Source: Comamonadaceae bacterium OS-1 (GTDB lineage Bacteria > Pseudomonadota > Gammaproteobacteria > Burkholderiales > Burkholderiaceae_C). Taken from it: a stretch of 64,000 nt of DNA. The notes beneath the pieces were generated by a model. That model was given only the letters and a program-made list of their open reading frames with translations. It did not search any database and was not told the DNA's origin. Both the position numbers and the translations under genes were made by a program. Location: positions 1,736,001 to 1,800,000 of the forward strand of contig AP026969.1 in the NCBI GenBank assembly GCA_027923965.1. Direction: 5' to 3'. The number at the start of each line of letters is the position of its first letter. Within the stretch, counting starts at the first letter, position 1. Shown here piece by piece: positions 8,791 through 15,726 of the stretch.

Positions 8791-10781
8791 GGGGTACCTG
8801 TCAAAGTGGAGGGCGCACACACGTAGCGGTCACGGCCTAGGTGCTTGGCCTGGTACAAGGCCCTGTCGGCTTGTGCCACCAGGTCCTCGGGCAGGGCGTT
8901 CGGCCCTGGAATGGTACCGGCAACTCCGATGCTCAGGCTGATGCAGTCGGACACCAGTGATGCCGTATGCGGCAGGCCTGCCAAGCGGATGCGATCCAGG
9001 CATCTCTGGGCCACAAAGCAGGCACCGGCTGCGTCGGTATCCAGTAAAAGAATCGCAAACTCTTCGCCACCGTAGCGCATCAGCAACTCGCCCGGGCGGC
9101 ACAAGCAGGTGGTCAAAATCTGCGCCACCTCGCGCAGGCAGGCATCGCCGCCCGGGTGGCCGTAGCGGTCGTTGTAGAGTTTGAAGTGGTCGATGTCGAT
9201 CATCAGCAGGGCCAGCGGCTGCTTCTGGCGGGCACTGCGGGCCCATTCGGCGTGCAGGCACTGGTCAAAGTAGCGCCGGTTGCCCACGCCGGTCAGGCCA
9301 TCGGTGATGCTGAGTTGGGCCAGCTGCGTATTGGCCCGCTGCAGCTCGGCATCGGCCTGCTTGCGCTCGGAAATGTCCAGATGCGTGCCCAGAATGCGCG
9401 TAGCCCGGCCTGCCGCGTCGCGCTCGATCACCATGGCGTGGCTCAGTACCCAGATCCACCGGCCATCCTGGTGCTGCATGCGGTGCTCCAGCCGGTAGCC
9501 AGGTGCCAGGCCTTTGGCGTGGATCAAAAAGGCGGCGTGTACGGCGGGCGCATCCAGCGGGTGGATCAGGCTTTGCCAGAAGGCGGACTTCAGCGGCGTG
9601 GCTTCGGGGGTGTAGCCCAGCATGTGCCATTGGCGCTCGTTGATGGTCAGGGTGTCGTTGGGAATATTCCAGTCCCACAGGCCCAGGTCGGCTCCCTTGA
9701 GGCCAAATTCGAAGCGGCGCACGGTCTCTTCCAGCGCCTGCTGTGCGTTGGCATGGGCTTGTTTGAGTGCACGGCGGCGGTTGTGCACAAAGCCCATGGC
9801 CAGGCAGGCCCCGGCGCTGAGCAGCCCAAACACCCCGGCCGAGGCCAGCGCGTCGATACGCCAGGATGCGTCGATGGCCGCCAGATCGCGGCTGACGGCC
9901 ACAGTCAGCGGCTTGTTCATGCGCAGCTCGGCGGGCTGTATGTTGCGCATGGCCACCATGCGTTCGTGCGGATCCCGCCCGGAGCGGCCTGAAAAATTGC
10001 TGCTGGCCTGGCCCGAGTCCACATGCTGGCGAAACAGCGAACCCGCAACGTTCAGGTTCTGGTCCTGCAAGGCGCCTTTGGGCGGGGTGACCAGGAATTC
10101 CTTGCCGTCGCCATGGGCGATGCTGACCTCCATATCGGGCGCGTACATCACTGAGCGCACCACGATGTCGAAATACTCGGGGTCGAGCGTGGCAAAGATC
10201 ACCCCGGCAAACTGTCCATCGTCGCCAGACACCGCCTTGCTCAAGGCCACCACATAGACATCCAGTACCGACAAAAACGGGGGTGATACATACAGCGCCG
10301 CGTAGTCCAGCTGGGCCTGGGGCAGGGCAAAGTAGGCGCGTGCATGGAAGTCCTTGCCCAGGATCGTCTTGAGGTTGCTCTCCACCACCCTGCCGTCGCG
10401 GTCGAGCACAACCAGGGCCCGCACGCCGGGCATGGCGTCCACCAGCACCTGGAGGCGGCGCTGCAGGTGCTGGTTGATACCGTCGGTATCACCATAAAAC
10501 ATGTCGTAGCGCACGCCATTGAGTGCGCTGTTGGCCCCCTGCAACTGGCGCACCAGGTTTTCTTCGATGACCCGCGCCTGGATTTGCAACTGGGCTTGTT
10601 CCCGCAGCCGGTTGGCGGTGTGCGCGCGGCCCAGCCAGTACGCAACAGCACCGCCCAACAACGCCAGCACCAACAACAAGACTCCCCACTCCCGGGCATG
10701 CCGGGCGGCCGAGCGGTCGGGGGAAATAGGTGGAGGGTAGAAAGACTTCACTGCGCGGATCACGCCGCCGGGGCGGGGCAT
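8787..10781 (-). CDS. Membrane diguanylate cyclase with Cache-like sensor and PAS domain
   Basis: This 664-residue protein has a first membrane helix at ~33-51, a periplasmic Cache-type sensor (~52-310), a second helix near ~310-330, a PAS/PAC module (~365-480) and a C-terminal GGDEF domain (~490-655). The active-site signature is GGEEF (residues ~571-575), so cyclic-di-GMP synthesis is expected. The inhibitory I-site is RPGE where active feedback needs RxxD, so product inhibition may be weak. It shares an ATGA overlap with the mutarotase gene downstream, hinting that it senses sugar-related conditions. Confidence 0.9.
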   Translation of the reverse strand: MPRPGGVIRAVKSFYPPPISPDRSAARHAREWGVLLLVLALLGGAVAYWLGRAHTANRLREQAQLQIQARVIEENLVRQLQGANSALNGVRYDMFYGDTDGINQHLQRRLQVLVDAMPGVRALVVLDRDGRVVESNLKTILGKDFHARAYFALPQAQLDYAALYVSPPFLSVLDVYVVALSKAVSGDDGQFAGVIFATLDPEYFDIVVRSVMYAPDMEVSIAHGDGKEFLVTPPKGALQDQNLNVAGSLFRQHVDSGQASSNFSGRSGRDPHERMVAMRNIQPAELRMNKPLTVAVSRDLAAIDASWRIDALASAGVFGLLSAGACLAMGFVHNRRRALKQAHANAQQALEETVRRFEFGLKGADLGLWDWNIPNDTLTINERQWHMLGYTPEATPLKSAFWQSLIHPLDAPAVHAAFLIHAKGLAPGYRLEHRMQHQDGRWIWVLSHAMVIERDAAGRATRILGTHLDISERKQADAELQRANTQLAQLSITDGLTGVGNRRYFDQCLHAEWARSARQKQPLALLMIDIDHFKLYNDRYGHPGGDACLREVAQILTTCLCRPGELLMRYGGEEFAILLLDTDAAGACFVAQRCLDRIRLAGLPHTASLVSDCISLSIGVAGTIPGPNALPEDLVAQADRALYQAKHLGRDRYVCAPSTLTGTP

Positions 10782-10943
10782 CGAATTGGATATGTTTGGT
10801 AATTGTAACTAGAGCGGTTTACCTATAAACCCGAGTCGGGAGCTAGAAATGTGTGCAGTTCGTGTGCACGAGCCAGATGGGATTTGATGGTAATCTCGCT
10901 TGCGCACAAGTACTTACAAACACACCACCGGGACGATGCAACT

Positions 10944-12602
10944 ATGGCGATGGACCTCGTCGGCGACCTTCTCAGCCGACTCGATCAGCTCAATACCATT
11001 GGCGCAGCGCTGTCCAAAGAGCGTGATATCAACAGCCTGCTAGAAGGCATTCTGATTGCCGCCAAGAACATCACCCAGGCCGATGGCGGCACCCTGTACC
11101 GCATGACCGAGGACGGCAGCGCGCTGCGTTTCGAGATCATGCGCACCAACTCGCTGAACCTGTTTCTGGGCGGCACCACCGGCAAAACCATCGACTTTGC
11201 GCCGCTGCAACTGATCGATGCCGAGGGCGGTTTCAACGACACCATGGTGGCCACGTTTGCGGCCATCCACGACCGCACCGTCAACATCGCCGATGCCTAT
11301 GTGGAGGCCGGTTTCGACTTCTCGGGTACCAAGGCTTTTGACGCCCGCACCGGCTACCGCTCGCAGTCTTTCCTGACCGTGCCGATGAAGAACTTCGACG
11401 GTGAAGTCATCGGCGTGCTGCAGCTCATCAACGCGCTGGAGCCGGGCCTGGGCCGGGTGGTGACCTTCTCCGAGGCCGACCAGCGTCTGGTCGAATCCCT
11501 GGCCTCGCAGGCCGCCATTGCGCTGAGCAACCGGCAATTGGTGGGCCAGATGGAGAGCCTGTTCGAGTCCTTCGTGCAGCTCATCAACACCGCGATCGAC
11601 GAAAAATCGCCCTACGCCCGCGACCGCTTCAACCGCGTGCCTGCACTCACCATGATGCTGGCCGCCGCCGTGGATGCCACCGCCGACGGGCCTTACGCCA
11701 GCGTCCAGCTGACCGAGCGCGACCGCTACGAGCTCAAGATTGCGGGCATGCTGCACGACTGCGGCAAGATCGCCACGCCGGTGCACGTGGCCGACAAGGC
11801 CACCAAGCTGCAAACCCTGTTTGACCGCATCGAGCTGGTCAATACCCGGTTTGAGGTGCTCAAGCGCGATGCCGAAATTGCCACCCTGCGCCAGCAACTC
11901 GCCCTGCGCACCCGTGTGGACCCCGTGGCCGAAGCCGCGGCCGAGCAGCGCTTCGAAGATGCCCTGGTCCGCATCGATGCCGATCGCGCCTTCCTGCGCG
12001 AGGTGAACCAGGCCCAGTCGATCATGACCGACACCCAGCTCAGCAAGGTCCGCGACATTGGCATGCGCCGCCACTGGCGCAATGCCGACGGCGTGCAGGT
12101 GCCGTTCCTGAGCAGTGACGAGCTGGAAAACCTGTCCATCGTGCGTGGCACCCTGACCGCGCAGGAGCACCACATCGTCAGCCACCACGTGTCGGCCACC
12201 AATGCCATGCTGGGCAAAGTGCAGTGGCCCAAGCACCTGAAAAACGTACCCGAGTACGTGAGCGCGGGCCATGAGCGCCTGGAGGGCTCCGGCATTTCGC
12301 AAGACTTGCTGCGCCAGCAGGTGCCGTTGCAGTCCCGCATGCTGGCCTTGGCCGATGTGTTCGAGGCGCTGACCAGCACCGGGCGCCCTTACCGGCCGCG
12401 CATGAAACTGTCCAAGGCGCTGGAAGTGATGGTGCGCTTGGCCAAAAGCGGCCATGTCGATGCCGACCTGTTTGATGTCTTCATGCGCCAGGGCGTGTAC
12501 CGCGAATTTGGCGAGCGCTTCCTGAGCGCTGAACAGATGGATTTGCCGTCGTCCGAGCACGAGATCGGGGACACCGTGCCCGACCTGCTACATCCGCACT
12601 AA
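10944..12602 (+). CDS. GAF domain plus HD-GYP-like phosphodiesterase
   Basis: This ~552-residue cytosolic protein has an N-terminal GAF sensor (~15-190) and an HD-GYP-type domain. The HD metal motif LHDCGKIATP is at ~270. A long coiled-coil-like insertion (~290-370) follows. The helix HHVSATNAMLG comes next, and the GYP position reads HERLEGSGIS (~443) instead of HExxDGxGYP. It then has LALADVFEALTS. The family hydrolyses cyclic-di-GMP, but the altered GYP motif makes activity uncertain. I chose ATG 10944 (MAMDLVGDLL); ATG 10851 would add 31 residues. Confidence 0.82.
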   Translation: MAMDLVGDLLSRLDQLNTIGAALSKERDINSLLEGILIAAKNITQADGGTLYRMTEDGSALRFEIMRTNSLNLFLGGTTGKTIDFAPLQLIDAEGGFNDTMVATFAAIHDRTVNIADAYVEAGFDFSGTKAFDARTGYRSQSFLTVPMKNFDGEVIGVLQLINALEPGLGRVVTFSEADQRLVESLASQAAIALSNRQLVGQMESLFESFVQLINTAIDEKSPYARDRFNRVPALTMMLAAAVDATADGPYASVQLTERDRYELKIAGMLHDCGKIATPVHVADKATKLQTLFDRIELVNTRFEVLKRDAEIATLRQQLALRTRVDPVAEAAAEQRFEDALVRIDADRAFLREVNQAQSIMTDTQLSKVRDIGMRRHWRNADGVQVPFLSSDELENLSIVRGTLTAQEHHIVSHHVSATNAMLGKVQWPKHLKNVPEYVSAGHERLEGSGISQDLLRQQVPLQSRMLALADVFEALTSTGRPYRPRMKLSKALEVMVRLAKSGHVDADLFDVFMRQGVYREFGERFLSAEQMDLPSSEHEIGDTVPDLLHPH

Positions 12603-13948
12603 CCCAATTTTTTTACCAGCACCTGGCTCTTGCGGTCCCAGTTGTACTTGCGCTTGCGGGCCTCGGGCAGCCACTCGGGGTCTACCTGCACGAAGCCGCG
12701 CTTGATGAACCAGTGCATGGTGCGCGTGGTCAGCACAAAAATGCTCTGTAGCCCGGCGGCACGGGCGCGCTGCTCAATGCGCTTGAGCACCTTTTCGCCA
12801 TCGCCCTGGCCCTGCACCTGGGGCGACACGGTCAGCGCCGCCATCTCGCCGGTGTGGGCCTCTGGGTAGGGGTAGAGCGCCGCGCAGGCGAAGATCACAC
12901 CGTCGTGCTCCACCACCGTGTACAGGTCGGCATCGCGCTCGATCTCGGTGCGGCTGCGCTTGACCAGGGTGCCGTCTTTCTCGAACGGCTCGATCAGTTG
13001 CAGGATGCCGCCCACGTCGTCCACCAGCGCCTCGCGCAGGCTCTCCAGCTTTTCATCCACCACCATGGTGCCGATGCCGTCGTGCACATACACCTCCAGC
13101 AAGATCGCGCCGTCCACTGCAAACGGGATGATGTGGCTGCGTTCCACGCCCGACTTGCAGGCCTTCACACAGTGCTGCAGGTAAAACGCGGTGTCGGTAG
13201 GTACGTTGGCTATGGGCAGGTCGGCCAGCAACTTTTCGGCCACGGCCAGCGGCAGCTCGGTGTCGATGGGGTTGTCTTCGCTCTCGGGTTCGCCGGGGTG
13301 CATGCGGATGCCGGGCACCTCGGTCAAAAAGATCAGCTTGTCGGCCTGTAGCGCGCTGGCCACCGAGGTGGCCACTTCTTCCATCGTCAGGTTGAAAGCC
13401 TCGCCGGTGGGCGAAAACCCAAACGGCGACAGCAGCAGCATGGCCCCCATGTCGAGCACGCGGGTGATGCCGCCAATATCCACCTTGCGCACCAGACCGG
13501 AGTGCTGGAAGTCGATCCCATCCACGATGCCTACCGGCCGGGCGGTGATGAAGTTGCCCGAAATCACCCGGATGGTGGCTCCGGCCATGGGCGTGTTGGG
13601 CAGGCCCTGGCTGAACGCCGCTTCGATCTCGTAGCGCAGCTGGCCCGCCGCCTCCTGGGCGCAGTCGAGTGCCACCTCGTCGGTGATGCGGATGCCGTGG
13701 GCGTACTTGGGCGGGTGGCCCTTGGCCTTGAGCTGCTCGTTCACCTGGGGCCGGAAACCGTGCACCAGCACAATCTTCACCCCCATGCTCTGGATCATCG
13801 CCAGGTCTTGCGCCAAGTGCGGCAACTTGCCCGCCGCAATCGCCTCGCCCGCAATGCCCACCACAAAGGTCTGGTTGCGGAACTTGTGGATGTACGGTGC
13901 CACCGAGCGGAACCAGGGCACAAAAGTGAAGTTGAAAACAGAAGTCAT
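12599..13948 (-). CDS. argA: Amino-acid N-acetyltransferase (N-acetylglutamate synthase)
   Basis: This ~449-residue protein has an N-terminal amino-acid-kinase-like domain (VGIAGEAIAAGKLPHLAQDLA, IVLVHGFRPQVN) that binds the feedback inhibitor arginine. A C-terminal GNAT domain (VSPQVQGQGDGEKVLKRIEQRA) transfers acetyl from acetyl-CoA to glutamate, the first step of arginine synthesis. The length is normal. I use the ATG giving MTSVFNFTFVPWFRSV, which is how homologs begin; ATG 14005 would add 19 residues. Its stop overlaps the stop of the HD-GYP gene tail to tail. Confidence 0.93.
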   Translation of the reverse strand: MTSVFNFTFVPWFRSVAPYIHKFRNQTFVVGIAGEAIAAGKLPHLAQDLAMIQSMGVKIVLVHGFRPQVNEQLKAKGHPPKYAHGIRITDEVALDCAQEAAGQLRYEIEAAFSQGLPNTPMAGATIRVISGNFITARPVGIVDGIDFQHSGLVRKVDIGGITRVLDMGAMLLLSPFGFSPTGEAFNLTMEEVATSVASALQADKLIFLTEVPGIRMHPGEPESEDNPIDTELPLAVAEKLLADLPIANVPTDTAFYLQHCVKACKSGVERSHIIPFAVDGAILLEVYVHDGIGTMVVDEKLESLREALVDDVGGILQLIEPFEKDGTLVKRSRTEIERDADLYTVVEHDGVIFACAALYPYPEAHTGEMAALTVSPQVQGQGDGEKVLKRIEQRARAAGLQSIFVLTTRTMHWFIKRGFVQVDPEWLPEARKRKYNWDRKSQVLVKKLG

Positions 13949-14045
13949 CATGGGCGCGCAGCCGGGCAGGGCGGTGGGAGTGTGTGGGAAAAGTGTAGCA
14001 GCCACTCGGCATGCTGGCGGTAGGCATATGCTTACATACTTTTTT

Positions 14046-14087
14046 GGCCTCTGACGCTTATTCCATAAGCGTGAACAGCTATTTAAA
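14046..14087 (+). repeat. Dispersed hairpin repeat, copy 2
   Basis: The stem is CGCTTAT (14055-14061), loop TCC, ATAAGCG (14065-14071), followed by TGAACAGCTATTTAAA. It lies just beyond the stop codon of the opgH-like fragment, the same relative place that another copy takes behind the intact opgH. Confidence 0.65.
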
Positions 14088-14097
14088 TGGGAGCAAA

Positions 14098-14186
14098 TTA
14101 ACGCGCCCGCTCTCCCGTCAGCGCGGCGTGCAGCAGGCGCAGGCTTGGGGTTCCCTGCGGCAACGCATGTGTTCGGCGGCGCTGGG
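14098..14186 (-). pseudogene. Decayed copy of the opgH 3' end
   Basis: These ~89 bases align with 15727-15816, the last codons and stop of opgH, in the same orientation: about 14 mismatches and one single-base gap. Part translates as PSLRLLHAALTGERAR against HSLRLLHAALAGERVR in intact OpgH. The gap shifts the frame, and no similarity continues upstream, so only a remnant is present. It may be a relic duplication left by insertion of foreign DNA at the end of opgH. Confidence 0.7.
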
Positions 14187-14430
14187 GGCGTGGGCCTGGG
14201 ATGCCGAGGTAGTGGATTGGGCGGGCAACGAGGTCGCTTGCCAGCCGCAGCGCGATGTGGGGTGGTTGGTGTAGCAGTTGGAGGCGTATCGGGCGGAGGT
14301 GGAGGTGGTGTTTTGGACGGGGGCGGGGAGGCTTGTGGTGGTTTTTGAGGGGGCTAGCGTTGAAGCTCAGCGGGCGGCGAAGCCGTCCGCTGCAGCGATC
14401 GGTTATGCATGGCTCCGAGGCCACCCTGAC
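14187..14430. other. Non-coding stretch with one stem-loop
   Basis: No convincing gene is visible. The G-rich segment 14270-14350 has no coding character. CAGCGGgCGGC (14368-14378) and GCCGtCCGCTG (14382-14392) form a stem around GAA. Read on the minus strand, this stem lies after the stop of the 65-codon gene, between GCATAAC and ACGCTAGCC. That arrangement recalls a degenerate integron attC site. Confidence 0.4.
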
Positions 14431-14628
14431 TCACGCCAACCTCCGATCGAGCTTTGCCAGAAGTTCATCAAGCCGAGGCGCGAGCCCGCAAACGCACACT
14501 TCCTTTTGATCCGTCCAAGCGTTCGCATCGATGCCGGGGCAATCTGGATCATGCTCTGCGTATGTCAATACGAACCGCCGAAGTTCGACTACAAGAGGGT
14601 CAACGTCCACCGGATTCTCCGCATGCAT
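14431..14628 (-). CDS. Small hypothetical protein, possible gene-cassette product
   Basis: This 65-residue protein is not recognised. It is acidic and mostly helical, with cysteine pairs in HDPDCPGID and EVCVCGL and a C-terminal amphipathic helix (APRLDELLAKLDRRLA). Its ATG is 31 bases downstream of a GTTAGGC box that ends an attC-like structure on the same strand, and its stop is followed by a second attC-like stem. That layout fits a one-gene integron cassette. The overlapping plus-strand reading lacks protein character. Confidence 0.45.
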   Translation of the reverse strand: MHAENPVDVDPLVVELRRFVLTYAEHDPDCPGIDANAWTDQKEVCVCGLAPRLDELLAKLDRRLA

Positions 14629-14642
14629 AACTCAATATGCAG

Positions 14643-14658
14643 AGACACTGTCGTGTCT
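14643..14658. repeat. Short palindrome upstream of the 65-codon gene
   Basis: AGACAC-TGTC-GTGTCT is an inverted repeat with 6-base arms. It lies between the attC-like GTTAGGC box and the ATG at 14628 and could be an operator or a hairpin in the leader of the small gene. Confidence 0.4.
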
Positions 14659-14709
14659 GCCTAACATCGCATTTGTCGCCCTAACTTGGGCAGCCAAATG
14701 CGGTTGAAT
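14659..14709 (-). other. attC-like recombination site candidate
   Basis: Read on the minus strand it starts ATTCAAC, which fits RYYYAAC, and ends GTTAGGC, which is the canonical GTTRRRY box. Between them are the paired blocks CGCATTTG/CAAATGCG and GCCC/GGGC with unpaired bases of unequal length on the two sides. At 51 bases it is shorter than usual attC sites and the spacers are atypical, so this is a suggestion only. No integrase gene is in the window. Confidence 0.35.
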
Positions 14710-14774
14710 CCTCCGCCGGGCTTGGGTTTTCTCAGTTTTTGACAAATGGTTGAAGGCCATAACAACTCCAGAAA

Positions 14775-14821
14775 AAGCAGCAAGGGGCATTGCACTACAT
14801 CCTGGCAACCCCTTGCAGCTT
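14775..14821. repeat. Inverted repeat, 13-base arms with one mismatch
   Basis: AAGCAGCAAGGGG (14775-14787) faces CCCCTTGCAGCTT (14809-14821), with a 21-base loop. It sits between the attC-like site and the large inverted repeat, in a stretch with no gene. Confidence 0.5.
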
Positions 14822-14863
14822 GCCTTGCGATTGCTCTCGTTTTTGAAGCTGTGCATGCCGACA

Positions 14864-15483
14864 AGGCCGCTGGCCGGGATGTGCCCCCGGCGGGGCAGTA
14901 ACTTTCTTTTGTGTGGCCAAAAGAAAGTCACCATCGAGGCGGCCACCCCCACTACCTGCGCCCCGTCGCTTGCGCGTCGGGGAACCTGCGGTGCTCGCTT
15001 CAGGTGGGGTCTGGCTAAACTCGCTGCGCTCAGACAACGCCCGCCCTGATCCACCTGAAGCTGCGCTCCTCGGCGCATCTAGAGGGGGACCCCGGGGAGC
15101 GGGATCGGGGGCGCGCAGCGCCCCATCGTGCCTAGGGCACGAAGCTGGGTCGGTGCGCCAGTCGATGTTCGGGGTGATTCCACAGCGTCCAATAGTTCCC
15201 CTAGTTCGCGACCGGCGCGATGCCCGGCAAAGCCGGGCCGATCCCGCTCCCGGGGTCCCCATCTGTATGCGCCGAGGAGCACAGCTTTGGGCGGATCAGG
15301 GCGGGCGTTGTTTGAGCCGCAGGCGAGTTTAGCCAGACCCCGCCCAAAGCGAGCACCGCAGGTTCCCGCAGCGCCAGCGGAGGGCGCAGACAGTTGGGGC
15401 GCCTTTCTTTTGGTGTCTTTTCTTTTGCGCAAAAGAAAAGGGACTGCGCCGCCGGGCGCACATCCCGGCCGACGATGCTGGCA
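14864..15483. repeat. Large imperfect inverted repeat, ~240-bp arms
   Basis: The left arm (about 14864-15110) and right arm (about 15240-15483) are roughly 75-80% alike as reverse complements. Shared blocks in order are GGCCGGGATGTG, a CTTTCTTTTG...AAAAGAAAG hairpin, GGAACCTGCGGTGCTCGCTT, GGGGTCTGGCTAAACTCGC, CAACGCCCGCCCTGATCC and GAGCGGGATCGG. The ~130-bp centre shares nothing obvious with the arms. From memory, such sequence recurs between genes in many Comamonadaceae and is often mis-called as small hypothetical proteins. No real gene lies inside. Confidence 0.8.
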
Positions 15484-15511
15484 GACACCCAGCAAACGTC
15501 AACGCCAACCC

Positions 15512-15599
15512 GCCAATAGGGGTCGGAGCCCAAATGCGGGCTGCACCCCTCTCGCACGGCCAGCTTTGATCGTGCAATTGGGATCCGACCCCTATTGGC
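15512..15599. repeat. 16-bp perfect inverted repeat with 56-base spacer
   Basis: GCCAATAGGGGTCGGA (15512-15527) and TCCGACCCCTATTGGC (15584-15599) are exact reverse complements. Both contain the AATAGGGGTC arm of the palindrome at 7872-7892. They lie just outside the right arm of the large inverted repeat. Confidence 0.75.
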
Positions 15600-15654
15600 T
15601 ACTGCCCGTGCAGCCCGAACAATCCGCTTCTCTTTTGATAGTCAAAAATAGGAG

Positions 15655-15693
15655 CTGCTCGTGCTTATAGAATAAGCACGAGCAGGCTTTTTT
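15655..15693. terminator. Hairpin repeat copy 3, likely opgH terminator
   Basis: CTGCTCGTGCTTAT (15655-15668), loop AGA and ATAAGCACGAGCAG (15672-15685) form a perfect 14-bp stem. A GCTTTTTT tail follows on the plus strand, and a CTCCTATTTTT tail follows on the minus strand, where opgH ends about 40 bases away. It is one member of the dispersed hairpin family and looks usable as a terminator in both directions. Confidence 0.7.
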
Positions 15694-15726
15694 ATACCTG
15701 AAAAACAGGCTAAAAATGCAGAAATC

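Noticed and set aside
14278..14664. Plus-strand 128-codon reading ending inside the GCCTAAC box
   Set aside because: Its end in an attC-like box was tempting, but the opposite strand has the more protein-like small gene and the attC-like site fits that strand better.
14864..15483. Retron or transposon origin for the large inverted repeat
   Set aside because: No reverse transcriptase, transposase or terminal target duplication was found; only the repeat arms are visible.
14795..15495. Several overlapping 100-180 codon readings in the large inverted repeat
   Set aside because: They occur in many frames at once and mirror each other because of the repeat arms. None has a ribosome site or a recognisable domain.
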